A stretch of DNA of 64,000 nucleotides, from positions 1-64,000 of the forward strand of contig CAYYCP010000006.1 in the NCBI GenBank assembly GCA_964470375.1, written 5' to 3'. How positions within the stretch are numbered: the first letter of the stretch is position 1; every line of letters starts with the position of its first letter. Both the position numbers and the translations under genes were made by a program. The notes under the pieces were generated by a model. The model saw only the letters and a program-made list of their open reading frames with translations, did no database searches and was not told the DNA's origin. Source of the stretch: CAYNQK01 sp964470375 (lineage in GTDB: Bacteria > Spirochaetota > Spirochaetia > Treponematales > JBGSOB01). This document shows, piece after piece, positions 22,622-31,536 of the stretch.

Positions 22622-23557
22622 GTGAAAAGAAGCATGGTCGCCCTTTCCTTGGCCGTTCTGTGTTTGGTCGGCCTGTCCGCGGAAGTGGAATTCAGCGTTC
22701 GATTCTTCGACAAGCGCATCTACTTCCCTGGCGATCCGGTGCCGATCAAAATCACTATCAAGAACGACTCCGCCCAAGCCTACCGGTTCAAGCTGGCTGA
22801 CGACAAGATGTACTCCATGCGTATCGAGATACGGGACGCCACCAACCGCCAGCTCCCGGTCTCCGAAAGCTTTATCAGAAAACAGTCCCTCAATCAACCT
22901 GTGTTTTTCCGCGAACTCAGCCTCCAGCCCGGCGAGGAGTACTCTTTCATAGAAGACGCGGCCGTCTTCGTCCAGATCGCGGAGCCCGGCTCCTACACCC
23001 TCTCCTGCCGCTTCTATCCCGAACTCATCCGCGCCGAGGCACGCTCCGAGGGTTTGGCGTCGAACAGCCTCATGCTCCAGGTTCGGCCCCGCTCGGGGAT
23101 TTCGCCCATAGAGGAGATGGTCAAGGAGGAGGCCCGCGAGCTCCTCAAAGCGCAGAAGCTGCCCCCGGACGAGGTCGTCCAGCGCACCCTCGAGGCCAGG
23201 CAGAAGGGGCTCTGGAACGAGTTCTTCATCTACCTTGATCTTGAGGGCCTGCTCTCCCGCGATCCGGCCAGGAAGACGGCCTATGACCGCGAATCCGACG
23301 AGGGCCGCCGACGCATGGTGGAACGCTTCAGGGCCGACCTGATGCGCGGGACGGTGGACCAGGACATCATCACCATACCCTACGATTTCAGTATCATCGA
23401 CACGAAGTATACGCCCTCAGCCGGCCAGGTCCGGGTTCTCGAGCGATTCAAGTACCCCGGTTACCTTCAACGCTCGGAATTCACGTATTACCTAAGGCGC
23501 AGCGACGACATCTGGTACATCTATGATTATTCCGTAACCAATAAGGGCACCGAATGA
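22622..23557 (+). CDS. exported protein with Ig-like fold, unknown function
   Basis: This 311-residue protein has a signal peptide (KRSMVALSLAVLCLVGLSA) and then a strand-rich N-terminal domain of about 130 residues (YFPGDPVPIKITIKND, REIELSLQPGEEYSF type strands). Together these suggest an immunoglobulin-like beta sandwich such as those in BsuPI-type or periplasmic chaperone-like domains. The C-terminal half is helical and then strand-rich (FTYYLRRSDDIWYIYDY). The start is GTG with GGAG upstream. It is coupled by an ATGA overlap to the pseudo-receiver gene, an odd pairing of an exported and a cytoplasmic protein. No family recognised. Confidence 0.68.
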   Translation: MKRSMVALSLAVLCLVGLSAEVEFSVRFFDKRIYFPGDPVPIKITIKNDSAQAYRFKLADDKMYSMRIEIRDATNRQLPVSESFIRKQSLNQPVFFRELSLQPGEEYSFIEDAAVFVQIAEPGSYTLSCRFYPELIRAEARSEGLASNSLMLQVRPRSGISPIEEMVKEEARELLKAQKLPPDEVVQRTLEARQKGLWNEFFIYLDLEGLLSRDPARKTAYDRESDEGRRRMVERFRADLMRGTVDQDIITIPYDFSIIDTKYTPSAGQVRVLERFKYPGYLQRSEFTYYLRRSDDIWYIYDYSVTNKGTE

Positions 23558-24282
23558 AGGCCTTGCTTTGCATTGCCAGCGACCGGGTGGCCGACATGGC
23601 CGCCTACTACCTTCATCCTCTCGGCTTCGACGTGATCCGCTATCGCAACCCGCTCAAGGCCATGGACAACGTGGACGAGGTGGCCCCTGAAGCCATCATC
23701 ATGTCCTGCGAGGACTTCCCGCGCCATTGGAAGCCCTTCGTGCAACTGGTGCGGGCCACCCGCCCCAAGGAGAACTGCGTCTTCATCCTCCTCAAGGGCG
23801 AACGATTCGCTTTCGAGGAGGCCGCCAAGGCCGTCTTCCTGGGGATCAATGGGGTCATCAAGGAGAACCTGGCCGAGTCCCAAGAGCTGGCCCGCTTCCA
23901 GCAGATCCTCAAACGCTACCTGCCGGTGGACGACCAACGGGTTGGAGAGCGTTTCGTGCCCAGTCCCTACGACCGCCTGGACTTCACCTTCTCCCATCCG
24001 GAACGGCTCTCGATCATCACCGGTAAGATCGAATCCATCTCTCTCAAGGCCCTGTCCTTCAAGCCCGATTACGCCGACCTGTGCGCCGACCTCAGGCCCT
24101 CCCAGGCCCTGCCCGACTGTTGCCTACGGGTGGGCGACGACATCCGCGTACTGGCCTGCCGCCTCCTCAGGGCCGGCCACGTCCTAGCCATCGAATTCCC
24201 GCCGGATGACGAGGATCTGCGCCAAGCCCTCTCGGCCTATCTGTCCTCCTACCCCGAACGCCTTCCTAAGACCTTGGATTGA
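23554..24282 (+). CDS. pseudo-receiver plus PilZ-like protein
   Basis: This 242-residue cytoplasmic protein has two parts. Residues 1-122 follow the CheY-like receiver pattern (MKALLCIASDRVADMAAYYL, EAIIMSCEDF, NGVIKENLA). The acidic pocket is lost at the start (ASD in place of DD) and the phospho-acceptor position is Ser51, so phosphorylation is unlikely. Residues about 140-225 (HPERLSIITGKIESISLKALSF, GDDIRVLACRLLRAGHVLAIEF) have the strand order of PilZ, with SISLKAL in place of a strict D/NxSxxG. It may be a c-di-GMP effector with degraded phospho-input, or may bind no ligand. It is coupled to the exported protein upstream. Confidence 0.65.
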   Translation: MKALLCIASDRVADMAAYYLHPLGFDVIRYRNPLKAMDNVDEVAPEAIIMSCEDFPRHWKPFVQLVRATRPKENCVFILLKGERFAFEEAAKAVFLGINGVIKENLAESQELARFQQILKRYLPVDDQRVGERFVPSPYDRLDFTFSHPERLSIITGKIESISLKALSFKPDYADLCADLRPSQALPDCCLRVGDDIRVLACRLLRAGHVLAIEFPPDDEDLRQALSAYLSSYPERLPKTLD

Positions 24283-24302
24283 GGTCTTCCTCCCCCCGGC
24301 CC

Positions 24303-24330
24303 TTGCCATTCCCCGCGTTCTACCGATAAT
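24303..24330 (+). promoter_or_regulatory. candidate leaderless promoter of the cNMP-binding gene
   Basis: TTGCCA (24303-24308), a 16-base spacer and GATAAT (24325-24330). The ATG at 24337 follows 6 bases later, exactly where transcription should begin. Confidence 0.5.
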
Positions 24331-24336
24331 AGAGGC

Positions 24337-24948
24337 ATGACCATCAAGAAGGACGTGTACAGCCAGCACGTCAGCACGGTTCCGGCCGGGAAGATCATTT
24401 TCTCCGAGGGCGACTTCGGCAGCGAAATGTACGTCATCATCCAGGGGGAGGTGGAAATATCCAAGCGCACGTCCATGGAGACATCCAAGACCCTGATCGT
24501 CCTCAAGAAGGGCGATATCTTCGGGGAAATGGCGGTGATCGAGCGCAAACCACGCTCGGCCACGGCCATAGCCCTGAGCGATGTAAAGCTCCTTGCCCTG
24601 GATCAGTCCCTTTTCTTCTCCATGATCGAACGTAACTCGGACTTTGCCGTAAAGGTAGTCAAGGTCCTATCAGAGCGCATCCGCCGCTCAAACAGCCTCA
24701 TTCAAGCCCTGTCCACATCCAATCGCGAGTCCATCATCATGGCCGGTGTTAAGGAATTCAGCTCAACCCACGGAACGGACTCGGTCAAGGGCAGGCGCTT
24801 CTCTCGCGACAAGTTCATAGCCTGGGGAACGAATCATATAGGCCTTTCGGATAAGGAAATACAGGAGGGCATCGCCCACCTCGTATCCCGGGACGTACTG
24901 GCCCTGGGGGCGGTTCCGGGTGAACTCGTCCTGCCCAAGGGGAAGTGA
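24337..24948 (+). CDS. cyclic-nucleotide-binding-domain protein
   Basis: This 203-residue protein has an N-terminal CRP-type sensor domain (about residues 5-125). The phosphate-binding cassette GEMAVIERKPRSATA (63-77) includes Glu64, Arg73 and Ser74, the residues that contact cAMP or cGMP in known members. The C-terminal 75 residues (RESIIMAGVKEFSSTHG, SDKEIQEGIAHLVSRDVLAL) look helical and could be a winged-helix variant, but a standard Crp helix-turn-helix is not evident. It is monocistronic. It may be a transcription factor or a stand-alone sensor. Confidence 0.82.
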   Translation: MTIKKDVYSQHVSTVPAGKIIFSEGDFGSEMYVIIQGEVEISKRTSMETSKTLIVLKKGDIFGEMAVIERKPRSATAIALSDVKLLALDQSLFFSMIERNSDFAVKVVKVLSERIRRSNSLIQALSTSNRESIIMAGVKEFSSTHGTDSVKGRRFSRDKFIAWGTNHIGLSDKEIQEGIAHLVSRDVLALGAVPGELVLPKGK

Positions 24949-24990
24949 GCTCCCCCAGTCCCTTAAGTTCCCCATAATCCGGTACAGCCC

Positions 24991-26208
24991 TTACAGCTCT
25001 GGATACTCCTGTGCCGGATCAACCCTGGGCCGTGTGTAATAATCAGCCGCGCGGCGGGCCCATTCGCCCTCCCGAGTCGAGAGGGCCTTCCATACTTGCC
25101 TGGCCTGGGCCGCGCGGCCCTCGCCATAGAGGGCCGCGCCAAGGTAGAAGAGGGTCCGATCCAAGGATTCCTCAGCAGCGTAGTCGGCCAGGGCCTTGTC
25201 CTTGGCCATGTCGGCTATCAACCCGCCCAAACTGCTGAAGGCGTAGTCCGGATCGGCCTCAAGGCGCGCCTGTATCATTCGCCCGGCCACGATGTCGACA
25301 GCCAGCATGAGGTGCTTGAGGCCCTGCCCGAATCGCCCGGTCTTGACGTAGAACTCTCCCAGGGTCCGGTAGGCTCTGGCGGCGAAGCGGGCGTCGTGCC
25401 GGTAGAGGGTAAGGAATTTATCGATACCCTGGGCCGATAGGGCCGCCTGCATGGCCTCCAGGAGCCGGGCCTTGGCAGGATCGACGTAGAGGGGATCAGC
25501 GGCCAGGACCTGCTTGAGGGTGGTCTCCATCCCGGCGTAGTCCCGCCGGTCGGTGTAGAGAGCGGCCAGGGCATAACGGAATTCATGGACGTCGGACGGC
25601 ACCAGGAGGGAGGAGGCCTGAGAGATGGCCAGCAGATACTGGCGTTCGGCCAACTTATGCTCGCCTTCGGCTAGGAAGACCCGGCCTATCCAGAACTCGG
25701 CCTCAGGGAAGCGCGCGCACTCGGATATCCGCTCGCGTAGCCCCGATAGCGAATCGCCGAGCCTTTCCTGGGGCAGAAGGAGGAGGAGATCCGAAATGAC
25801 ATCGATGAGGTTCTGGAAGACATCGCTGATCCTGTAGCGCTCGATAGCCCGTATTTCGGCCAGCAGGGAGTCCCCGGCGCCCTCTCTGATCCGGCGCAAA
25901 TCCATCTCGCGTAAATCCCTCCTGGACAGTGTGTCCAGGAGGAAACGCAGGGAATCCCCGTTCTCACGGGCCTCGCGAGAGCCCATGACTGTATCCAGGG
26001 ATTCGGCCGTGCGCGCGTAACGCTCGCGTCTCAGCCGAGCCGCGTCCTTAAAGGCCAGGAGGGCTTTGTCGAACTCCCTGGCCTCAAAACGCGCCCGCCC
26101 CTCCTCGAGGAGTATCCAGGACTCCTCGGCCGCGGCCGTGAAAAGCGCGCCCATCAGGGTCAGGACCGCCAGGGTCCGGGCCGCCGCGCCCTCGAGCATC
26201 CTTCTCAT
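24991..26208 (-). CDS. exported TPR-like protein
   Basis: This 405-residue protein has a signal peptide (about residues 8-28, cut near TAAAE) and then helical repeats of tetratricopeptide type. Examples are ILLEEGRARFEAREFDKALLAFKDAARL at the start, then FWIGRVFLAEGEHKLAERQYLLAI, YALAALYTDRRDYAGMETTLKQVL and YRTLGEFYVKTGRFGQGLKHL. TPR proteins scaffold complexes, here in the periplasm. It overlaps ispG by 4 bases and is the distal gene after ispG; no role in isoprenoid synthesis is implied. Confidence 0.75.
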   Translation of the reverse strand: MRRMLEGAAARTLAVLTLMGALFTAAAEESWILLEEGRARFEAREFDKALLAFKDAARLRRERYARTAESLDTVMGSREARENGDSLRFLLDTLSRRDLREMDLRRIREGAGDSLLAEIRAIERYRISDVFQNLIDVISDLLLLLPQERLGDSLSGLRERISECARFPEAEFWIGRVFLAEGEHKLAERQYLLAISQASSLLVPSDVHEFRYALAALYTDRRDYAGMETTLKQVLAADPLYVDPAKARLLEAMQAALSAQGIDKFLTLYRHDARFAARAYRTLGEFYVKTGRFGQGLKHLMLAVDIVAGRMIQARLEADPDYAFSSLGGLIADMAKDKALADYAAEESLDRTLFYLGAALYGEGRAAQARQVWKALSTREGEWARRAADYYTRPRVDPAQEYPEL

Positions 26209-27278
26209 CCTCCACCGTCCGGGGAGTCGAGCTTCTGGAGCAGCTCCCCGAATTCCCTATCGGCATCCTCGGGCCTGACCGTTCGCGATATCTTGCCGCG
26301 CTCGAAAATCAGCACCTTGTCCCCGGCCCCGGTGATGCCCAGGTCGGCCCGGGCCCCCTCCCCAGGACCGTTCACCACACACCCCATCACCGCGATACTT
26401 ACGGGCGCGCGGAGGCGGTAAAGGCGCTCGCGCCAGCGCTCCAGGAAGGCGTGGGTATCGAAGGTGGCCCGTCCGCAGCGCGGGCAGGAAATGATGCGAG
26501 CCCCGCCGGGTCGCGAGCCTAGGGCGGCCAGGATCTCCCTGCCGGCTATCACCTCGCTCTCCTCCGTATCGCTCAGGGAGACGCGGATGGTGGCGCCTAT
26601 GCCATCGGGTATCAGGCCGGCCAGGGCCACGGCCGTGCGGGCCACCCCCGCGATGAGGGGGCCAGCCTCAGTCACGCCCAGGTGGAGGGGCGCGTCATGG
26701 CGCGAGGCGAAGAGACGGTTGGCCCTCAGGCATTCGTCCAGGTCGGAGGACTTCATGGACACGACGATATCCCGGAAGCCGAGGGCGTCCAGAACAGCTA
26801 TCTCGCGCTCGGCCGCCAGGACCATGGCCTCGGCCCTGTCCTCGGCCTGCCTGAGGTCGGCCGGGAGGGAGCCTGCGTTCACCCCTACCCTTATGGGTAC
26901 GCCCCTGTCCGCGGCCTTCCTGGCCACTTCCCCTACCTTCCAGGATTCGCCGATGTTTCCGGGGTTGATCCGTATCTTGGCGATCGGGAAGTCTAGGCAG
27001 CGCAGGGCTATGCGCCAGTCGAAGTGGATGTCCGCCACGAGGGGCAAGTCGATGCCGCGCTCCTGGAGGAGCCCGGCCAGGGTTCCGAGGGCCTCGGCGG
27101 CCCCGATGTCCGGACAGGCGAAGCGCAGGAGCTCGCAGCCGAGGCCTTGGAGGGACACCAGCCGGGGGAGGATGGAAGCGGGATCGGGCGGCAGGGGGGC
27201 CTTCCACATGGTCTGGACGCGGATGGGCGTGTCCCCGCCCAAAGTCAGGCTCCCCGCGCGTACCTGACGCGCTTTCAT
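26205..27278 (-). CDS. ispG: 4-hydroxy-3-methylbut-2-enyl diphosphate synthase
   Basis: IspG (GcpE) catalyses the penultimate step of the MEP isoprenoid pathway with a 4Fe-4S cluster. The cluster ligands are visible as Cys265 and Cys268 (SCPRCGR), Cys300 (MGCVVNGPGE) and Glu307. The N-terminal TIM barrel contains VADIHFDWRIALR and IRINPGNIG. The 357-residue length is the short bacterial form without the plant insertion. It begins 30 bases after atpK and may be read through from the V-ATPase operon. Confidence 0.96.
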   Translation of the reverse strand: MKARQVRAGSLTLGGDTPIRVQTMWKAPLPPDPASILPRLVSLQGLGCELLRFACPDIGAAEALGTLAGLLQERGIDLPLVADIHFDWRIALRCLDFPIAKIRINPGNIGESWKVGEVARKAADRGVPIRVGVNAGSLPADLRQAEDRAEAMVLAAEREIAVLDALGFRDIVVSMKSSDLDECLRANRLFASRHDAPLHLGVTEAGPLIAGVARTAVALAGLIPDGIGATIRVSLSDTEESEVIAGREILAALGSRPGGARIISCPRCGRATFDTHAFLERWRERLYRLRAPVSIAVMGCVVNGPGEGARADLGITGAGDKVLIFERGKISRTVRPEDADREFGELLQKLDSPDGGG

Positions 27279-27308
27279 CCCGGTATCATGAGTCCTTCCG
27301 GCCTTCTC

Positions 27309-27731
27309 TCAGAGGGCCCCGAAGGTAAACGCCATCACGAAAAGGGCCACCGTCTCGCAGAGCCCGACGACCGTGATGTAGAGCCCGAAACCCTTGCCCG
27401 TCTCTCCCAATGCGTCGCAACTGGAAGCCGATGCCTTCCCCTGGGCTATAGCCGACATGCCCATGGCGGCCCCGCCTATACTGCCCGCGCCGAGGGCCAG
27501 CAGGGGATCGGACACCCCCTTCAGCATTTGCTGCATGAGGATGAAACCGTAGATGGTTTGGGTCAAGGGCGCCCCGGCGAACACGACGAGAAGGAAGGAT
27601 GCGGGCTTATTGGCCATGTAGTTCCTCTTCCATGCTCCGATGGCGGCCTGCCCCGCAATTCCGGCGCCGATGGCCGAGCCTATGGCCGAAAGACCGAGGA
27701 CCGCCGCGATGCCTATCATGCCGATATCCAT
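27309..27731 (-). CDS. atpK: V-type ATPase subunit K (rotor proteolipid)
   Basis: This 140-residue proteolipid has four transmembrane helices formed by duplication of a hairpin (AIGSAIGAGIAGQAAIG and GAGSIGGAAMGMSAIAQG). The ion-carrying glutamate is Glu126 in GLCETVALFVM. Thr57-Gln58 with Tyr61 (TQTIYGF) and Gln97 occupy the places of the Na+ ligands described in the Enterococcus hirae NtpK rotor, so a sodium-coupled enzyme is likely. A GGAG Shine-Dalgarno sequence precedes the ATG. It is the last subunit gene of the operon. Confidence 0.94.
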   Translation of the reverse strand: MDIGMIGIAAVLGLSAIGSAIGAGIAGQAAIGAWKRNYMANKPASFLLVVFAGAPLTQTIYGFILMQQMLKGVSDPLLALGAGSIGGAAMGMSAIAQGKASASSCDALGETGKGFGLYITVVGLCETVALFVMAFTFGAL

Positions 27732-27749
27732 TTCCCACTCCTTTCAGGA

Positions 27750-29591
27750 TCAGGGCTCTTCCGCCGTCGGCGTTTCCCTGAATGGTTCGTATTTATAGCC
27801 TGACCATTCCATGCCCAGATGGCCGGAAAATTCCAGCATGTTCAGGCGCACTCCATGTACTATGACCGATAACACACTCATCACGATGTTCAATCCATGC
27901 CCGAAGAGCACGAGGACGACGCCGGCCAGGAACAAGGCCATATGGCCGAATAAGGGCCCGGCCATGCCGTTGACGGTCTGGCTGATGGCCGCCCCAGCCA
28001 ATCCCACCGCCCATAGGCGTATGTAGGAAACGATGTCGGCGAAGACGTTCACAACGCCCAGGAGCACGGAGACGATATTCTTGAGGCTCTCGAGGACGCC
28101 GCTGATTATGCCGCGCAACAATCCCCGGCCGCCCTGGTAGTTCGCGAAAATGAAGTTGAGGCCGAAGCCCGCGAGGATGGCATAGAGCGCCCAGACGGGC
28201 ATAGGATAGGTTTCCGCGTCAAGCACGAGGTTCCGCACGAGGAAGAACACCCCCACCAGCATCGCCAACTGGCCTAGCTGGGCAAGGACCTTGGGGGAGC
28301 GAATATCGCGCCTCAGGTTCTTAAGGTGGGCCAGGCTGAGTTGGATAATGGCTATGTAGAAGCACAGGAGCTTCACGTTTTCGCCCGCCTCCGGATTGTC
28401 GGACGCGATCCAGGGTATGGATATTTTCCTGAAGAACGCAGGCAGGGCTTCAAGGGGCAAGCCGAACCATGAACCCGTCAGCGCCCCCCATGCCATCGTC
28501 GATGCCGAAAGCAGGAGGAGGAGCCTTACCATGTCGGGGACCTTGCCGCCGCGCGCCTTGGAGGCGACGGCGATCACCGCGCCGGCGAGAAGCATGACGG
28601 CCCCGTAGCCCCCGTCGCCGAAGATCATGGCGAAAAAGATGCAGAAAAAGGCTAAGAACCACAGCGATATCTCATATTCCCGATAGTTGGGCACAGTGCC
28701 GAGGAAATCGAAGACCGGCTGGATGATGCGCACCAGGGGGCCATTGGATACCTTCGTGGGCGGCATCTCCTCATCGGCGGGCTCGTCGCAGGAGAGGCCC
28801 CAGCCGCGCTCCTTGGCCAAGGCTGCCAGGCGGGCTTCTTCTGAGGCCGGAATCCATCCCTCCAGGTAGGCCAAACCGGAATCCTGCGGCATGCCGCTGC
28901 GCAGGTTCTCGAAAGTCTCGCCCCTGCGCGCCAAAGCCAGTTCCTTCTGCACCGCCGGGAGGGCCCCGGCCAGCTCGGCCTTGCGCTTCTTGAGGCGGGC
29001 GGCCTCAGCCTTGAGCTCGGCGATCTCGGCCTCCAGGGCTTTCAGGCCCTTGTCCGGGATCGTCAGCGCCTCCGGGAGGAGGGAGGGATCGAGACCTGAC
29101 GGAGAGAAGCTGAGGTAGTATACGCGGCCCTTGGCCTGTCCGGCCAGGACGGCCAAGCAGCCTTCGGGAAAGACCGCGGGGGCCTTAGCCTGCAGGGAAT
29201 GCAGGCGGACAAGGTAGCCTGATCCGGCCAGGTCGGCCAGGGAGGCGGGGTCGAAGTCCCCCCAGGGCGCGATCCGGTCACGTTCACGCTGGGCCAGGGC
29301 CAGGAGCTCGAGATTCCGCCTCTCTGAGGCTTCGATGTCCTCCAGGGCCTTGGCCGCCTCCAGCCCACCCATGCCTTCAACGGCATTGAGATCCTTGGAT
29401 GGATGTATGCCGGATAGGGTCGCGGCCGCCTTCTCAAGAAGGATCCGTCCGTTTCGGAGTTCCTCCAGGCACCTTCCCTGCCCGGCCACCGGTTCCACGT
29501 GGACCAAGCCGAGGGACCTCAAGGCCTGCAGTCCCTCCACCTTGCAGGAATCGAGCATCACCACCAGGCACTTCTTCATGGGGACGATCAT
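27750..29591 (-). CDS. atpI: V-type ATPase subunit I (membrane stator)
   Basis: This 613-residue subunit forms the ion channel half and peripheral-stalk anchor of the enzyme. The N-terminal half is soluble and coiled-coil (ALEAEIAELKAEAARLKKRKAELAGAL near residues 185-215). The C-terminal half has about seven to eight membrane helices, including FFCIFFAMIFGDGGYGAVMLL and the conserved YIRLWAVGLAGAAIS with the channel arginine. The start at 29591 has AGAGGG upstream and overlaps atpD by 4 bases. The 18-base gap to atpK keeps them in one unit. Confidence 0.93.
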   Translation of the reverse strand: MIVPMKKCLVVMLDSCKVEGLQALRSLGLVHVEPVAGQGRCLEELRNGRILLEKAAATLSGIHPSKDLNAVEGMGGLEAAKALEDIEASERRNLELLALAQRERDRIAPWGDFDPASLADLAGSGYLVRLHSLQAKAPAVFPEGCLAVLAGQAKGRVYYLSFSPSGLDPSLLPEALTIPDKGLKALEAEIAELKAEAARLKKRKAELAGALPAVQKELALARRGETFENLRSGMPQDSGLAYLEGWIPASEEARLAALAKERGWGLSCDEPADEEMPPTKVSNGPLVRIIQPVFDFLGTVPNYREYEISLWFLAFFCIFFAMIFGDGGYGAVMLLAGAVIAVASKARGGKVPDMVRLLLLLSASTMAWGALTGSWFGLPLEALPAFFRKISIPWIASDNPEAGENVKLLCFYIAIIQLSLAHLKNLRRDIRSPKVLAQLGQLAMLVGVFFLVRNLVLDAETYPMPVWALYAILAGFGLNFIFANYQGGRGLLRGIISGVLESLKNIVSVLLGVVNVFADIVSYIRLWAVGLAGAAISQTVNGMAGPLFGHMALFLAGVVLVLFGHGLNIVMSVLSVIVHGVRLNMLEFSGHLGMEWSGYKYEPFRETPTAEEP

Positions 29592-30202
29592 GGGGCCGCC
29601 CTCTCGAGGGTGCGCTTGGCGATCTTGCCCCTGACCACCTGAGCGGTCTGCTGGTCCCCTAAGTATATGCCGATGCGGCGGATGTTCTCCTGGGCCTCAG
29701 GTATCTTCACCTTCTCGAAGAGGTTCACCCGCTGGGTGGTGATCCTGAGCTCCTCGCCCAGGCGGCGAATCTGCTCCTCCAGGACCTGTATCTCCAGGTC
29801 ATAGAGCATCATGCGCGCCAGCTTGTCCAGGGCCGCGTCCACCCAGAGGGGACGGAGGAAGAGATCGTAGGCGGAGCGCTGGAAGTCGGCGCCCTTGAAG
29901 ACCGGGATAGGCACGCCGGCAATATTGCCCTCCTCCGTGTGCAGGCGTTCCACCCGGATCAGCGGCTGTCCGGCCTCATCCAGGATGGCCGCGGACTCTC
30001 CGAAGACGCCTATCCAGGGCCTGAAAGACGCCCGCAGGCTCTCGCGCTCGCGAGACAGCTCGGCCTGCCTGGCCTCGATGGCGCGCATCTCGGCTTGGAG
30101 CTGCTGCTTCTTGAGCTGGAGGGTGGGCAGGTAGCGCCGGAACATCTTGAGCGAGTCCTTCTGCTTCTTGAGCTCGTTTTTCGTGAGCCTGAGCTTGGCC
30201 AT
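29588..30202 (-). CDS. atpD: V-type ATPase subunit D (central stalk)
   Basis: This 204-residue, mainly coiled-coil protein forms the rotating central shaft inside the A3B3 head. It starts MAKLRLTKNELKKQKDSLKMF, the classic subunit D beginning. The C-terminal helix includes RVNLFEKVKIPEAQENIRRI. The start ATG 30202 lies 2 bases after the atpB stop. A longer open frame exists upstream but overlaps atpB and lacks family similarity. Confidence 0.95.
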   Translation of the reverse strand: MAKLRLTKNELKKQKDSLKMFRRYLPTLQLKKQQLQAEMRAIEARQAELSRERESLRASFRPWIGVFGESAAILDEAGQPLIRVERLHTEEGNIAGVPIPVFKGADFQRSAYDLFLRPLWVDAALDKLARMMLYDLEIQVLEEQIRRLGEELRITTQRVNLFEKVKIPEAQENIRRIGIYLGDQQTAQVVRGKIAKRTLERAAP

Positions 30203-30204
30203 GC

Positions 30205-31533
30205 CTACGCTCCGCTCCCTCCGGATCCGCCCGCGGCCGCCCCTGAGGGCCAAAATTTATCGATAAGCTCGCTGCGCAGTCCGGTCTCCTCGCGCTCGAA
30301 GCAGGCTGCCAGGATCTCCCATCCCTTATCCAAGGCCTTCTCCAGGGGAATGTTGACCGACAGGTCCATGAGCTCGCGCTCGAACAAGGCCCCGTACTTG
30401 AGGAGCTTGCGGTCCCAGGCCGACATGATGAAGCCCATGGCCTTCTTCTCAAGTGAATCGCGATAAGCGGCGTAGAGCTTGATCATTCCATCCATCAGGG
30501 CGCGGTGATCAGCGCGGGTCCGCCCGTTGACCTGCTGCTTGAGGCGCGAGAGGGAGCCGAAGGGCTCAATGCGCCCGTTTTTGAGGTAGAATTGGCCCTC
30601 GGTGATGTAGCCGGTGTTGTCCGGGATGGGATGCGTCACATCGTCCCCGGGCATGGTGGTGACGGCCAGGATGGTGATGGAGCCGGCGTCGGAAAAGTCT
30701 ACGGCCTTTTCATAGCGCGCGGCCAACTGCGAGTACAGGTCGCCCGGATAGCCTCTGTTAGAAGGCACCTGCTCCTGGGTGATGGAGATCTCCTTCATGG
30801 CGTCGGCGAAGTTGGTCATGTCGGTCAGCAGCACCAGAACGTTCTTGCCGCGTAGGGCGAAGCGCTCGGCCACCGCCAAGGAGATGTCCGGCACCATCAG
30901 GCACTCCACCACCGGGTCCGAAGCGGTATGCACGAACATGATGGTCTTGGAGCTGGCCCCGCCGGCCTCCAGGCTGTCCTTGAAGAAAAGGTAGTCGTCG
31001 TGCTTGAGCCCCATGCCCCCGAGTACGATGATGTCCACCTCGGCTTGCATGGCGATGCGCGCCAGCAGGGGGTTGTAGGGCTCGCCCGAAACCGAGAATA
31101 TCGGCAGCTTCTGGGAGCGGACCAGGGTGTTGAAAAGGTCGATCATGGGAATGCCGGTGCGTACCATGTCGCGGGGGATGATGCGCTTCCAGGGGTTGAC
31201 CGATGGACCGCCCACCTCCACCAGGTTCTCCTCGAGGGTCGGGCCCTTGTCGCGCGGCTGCCCGGCCCCGTTGAAGACCCGCCCCAAAAGGGCGTCGCTG
31301 AAGGACACCCGCATCGGGTGGCCCAGGAAGCGTACCTCGTCTCCCGTGGACACGCCGCGTCCGCCGGCGAAGATCTGTAAGTAGACGTCTTCGCCGTCCA
31401 GCCTGATGACCTCGGCCAAAGATGGTCCGAAGCGCGTGCTCACCTGGGCCAGTTCGCCGTAGCTCACGTCCTGGGCCCGCACGCAGATGACGTTGCCGGT
31501 GATGCTCTCAATCCTATCGTATACCTTATGCAT
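30205..31533 (-). CDS. atpB: V-type ATPase subunit B
   Basis: This 442-residue subunit is the non-catalytic partner in the A3B3 ring. It carries the family blocks SVNPWKRIIPRDMVRTGIPMIDLFNTLVRS, FVHTASDPVVECLMVPD, VLVLLTDMTNFADAMKEIS and NRGYPGDLYSQLA. A true Walker A lysine is absent, as expected for B. The start lies 3 bases after the atpA stop. Confidence 0.97.
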   Translation of the reverse strand: MHKVYDRIESITGNVICVRAQDVSYGELAQVSTRFGPSLAEVIRLDGEDVYLQIFAGGRGVSTGDEVRFLGHPMRVSFSDALLGRVFNGAGQPRDKGPTLEENLVEVGGPSVNPWKRIIPRDMVRTGIPMIDLFNTLVRSQKLPIFSVSGEPYNPLLARIAMQAEVDIIVLGGMGLKHDDYLFFKDSLEAGGASSKTIMFVHTASDPVVECLMVPDISLAVAERFALRGKNVLVLLTDMTNFADAMKEISITQEQVPSNRGYPGDLYSQLAARYEKAVDFSDAGSITILAVTTMPGDDVTHPIPDNTGYITEGQFYLKNGRIEPFGSLSRLKQQVNGRTRADHRALMDGMIKLYAAYRDSLEKKAMGFIMSAWDRKLLKYGALFERELMDLSVNIPLEKALDKGWEILAACFEREETGLRSELIDKFWPSGAAAGGSGGSGA

Positions 31534-31536
31534 GCC

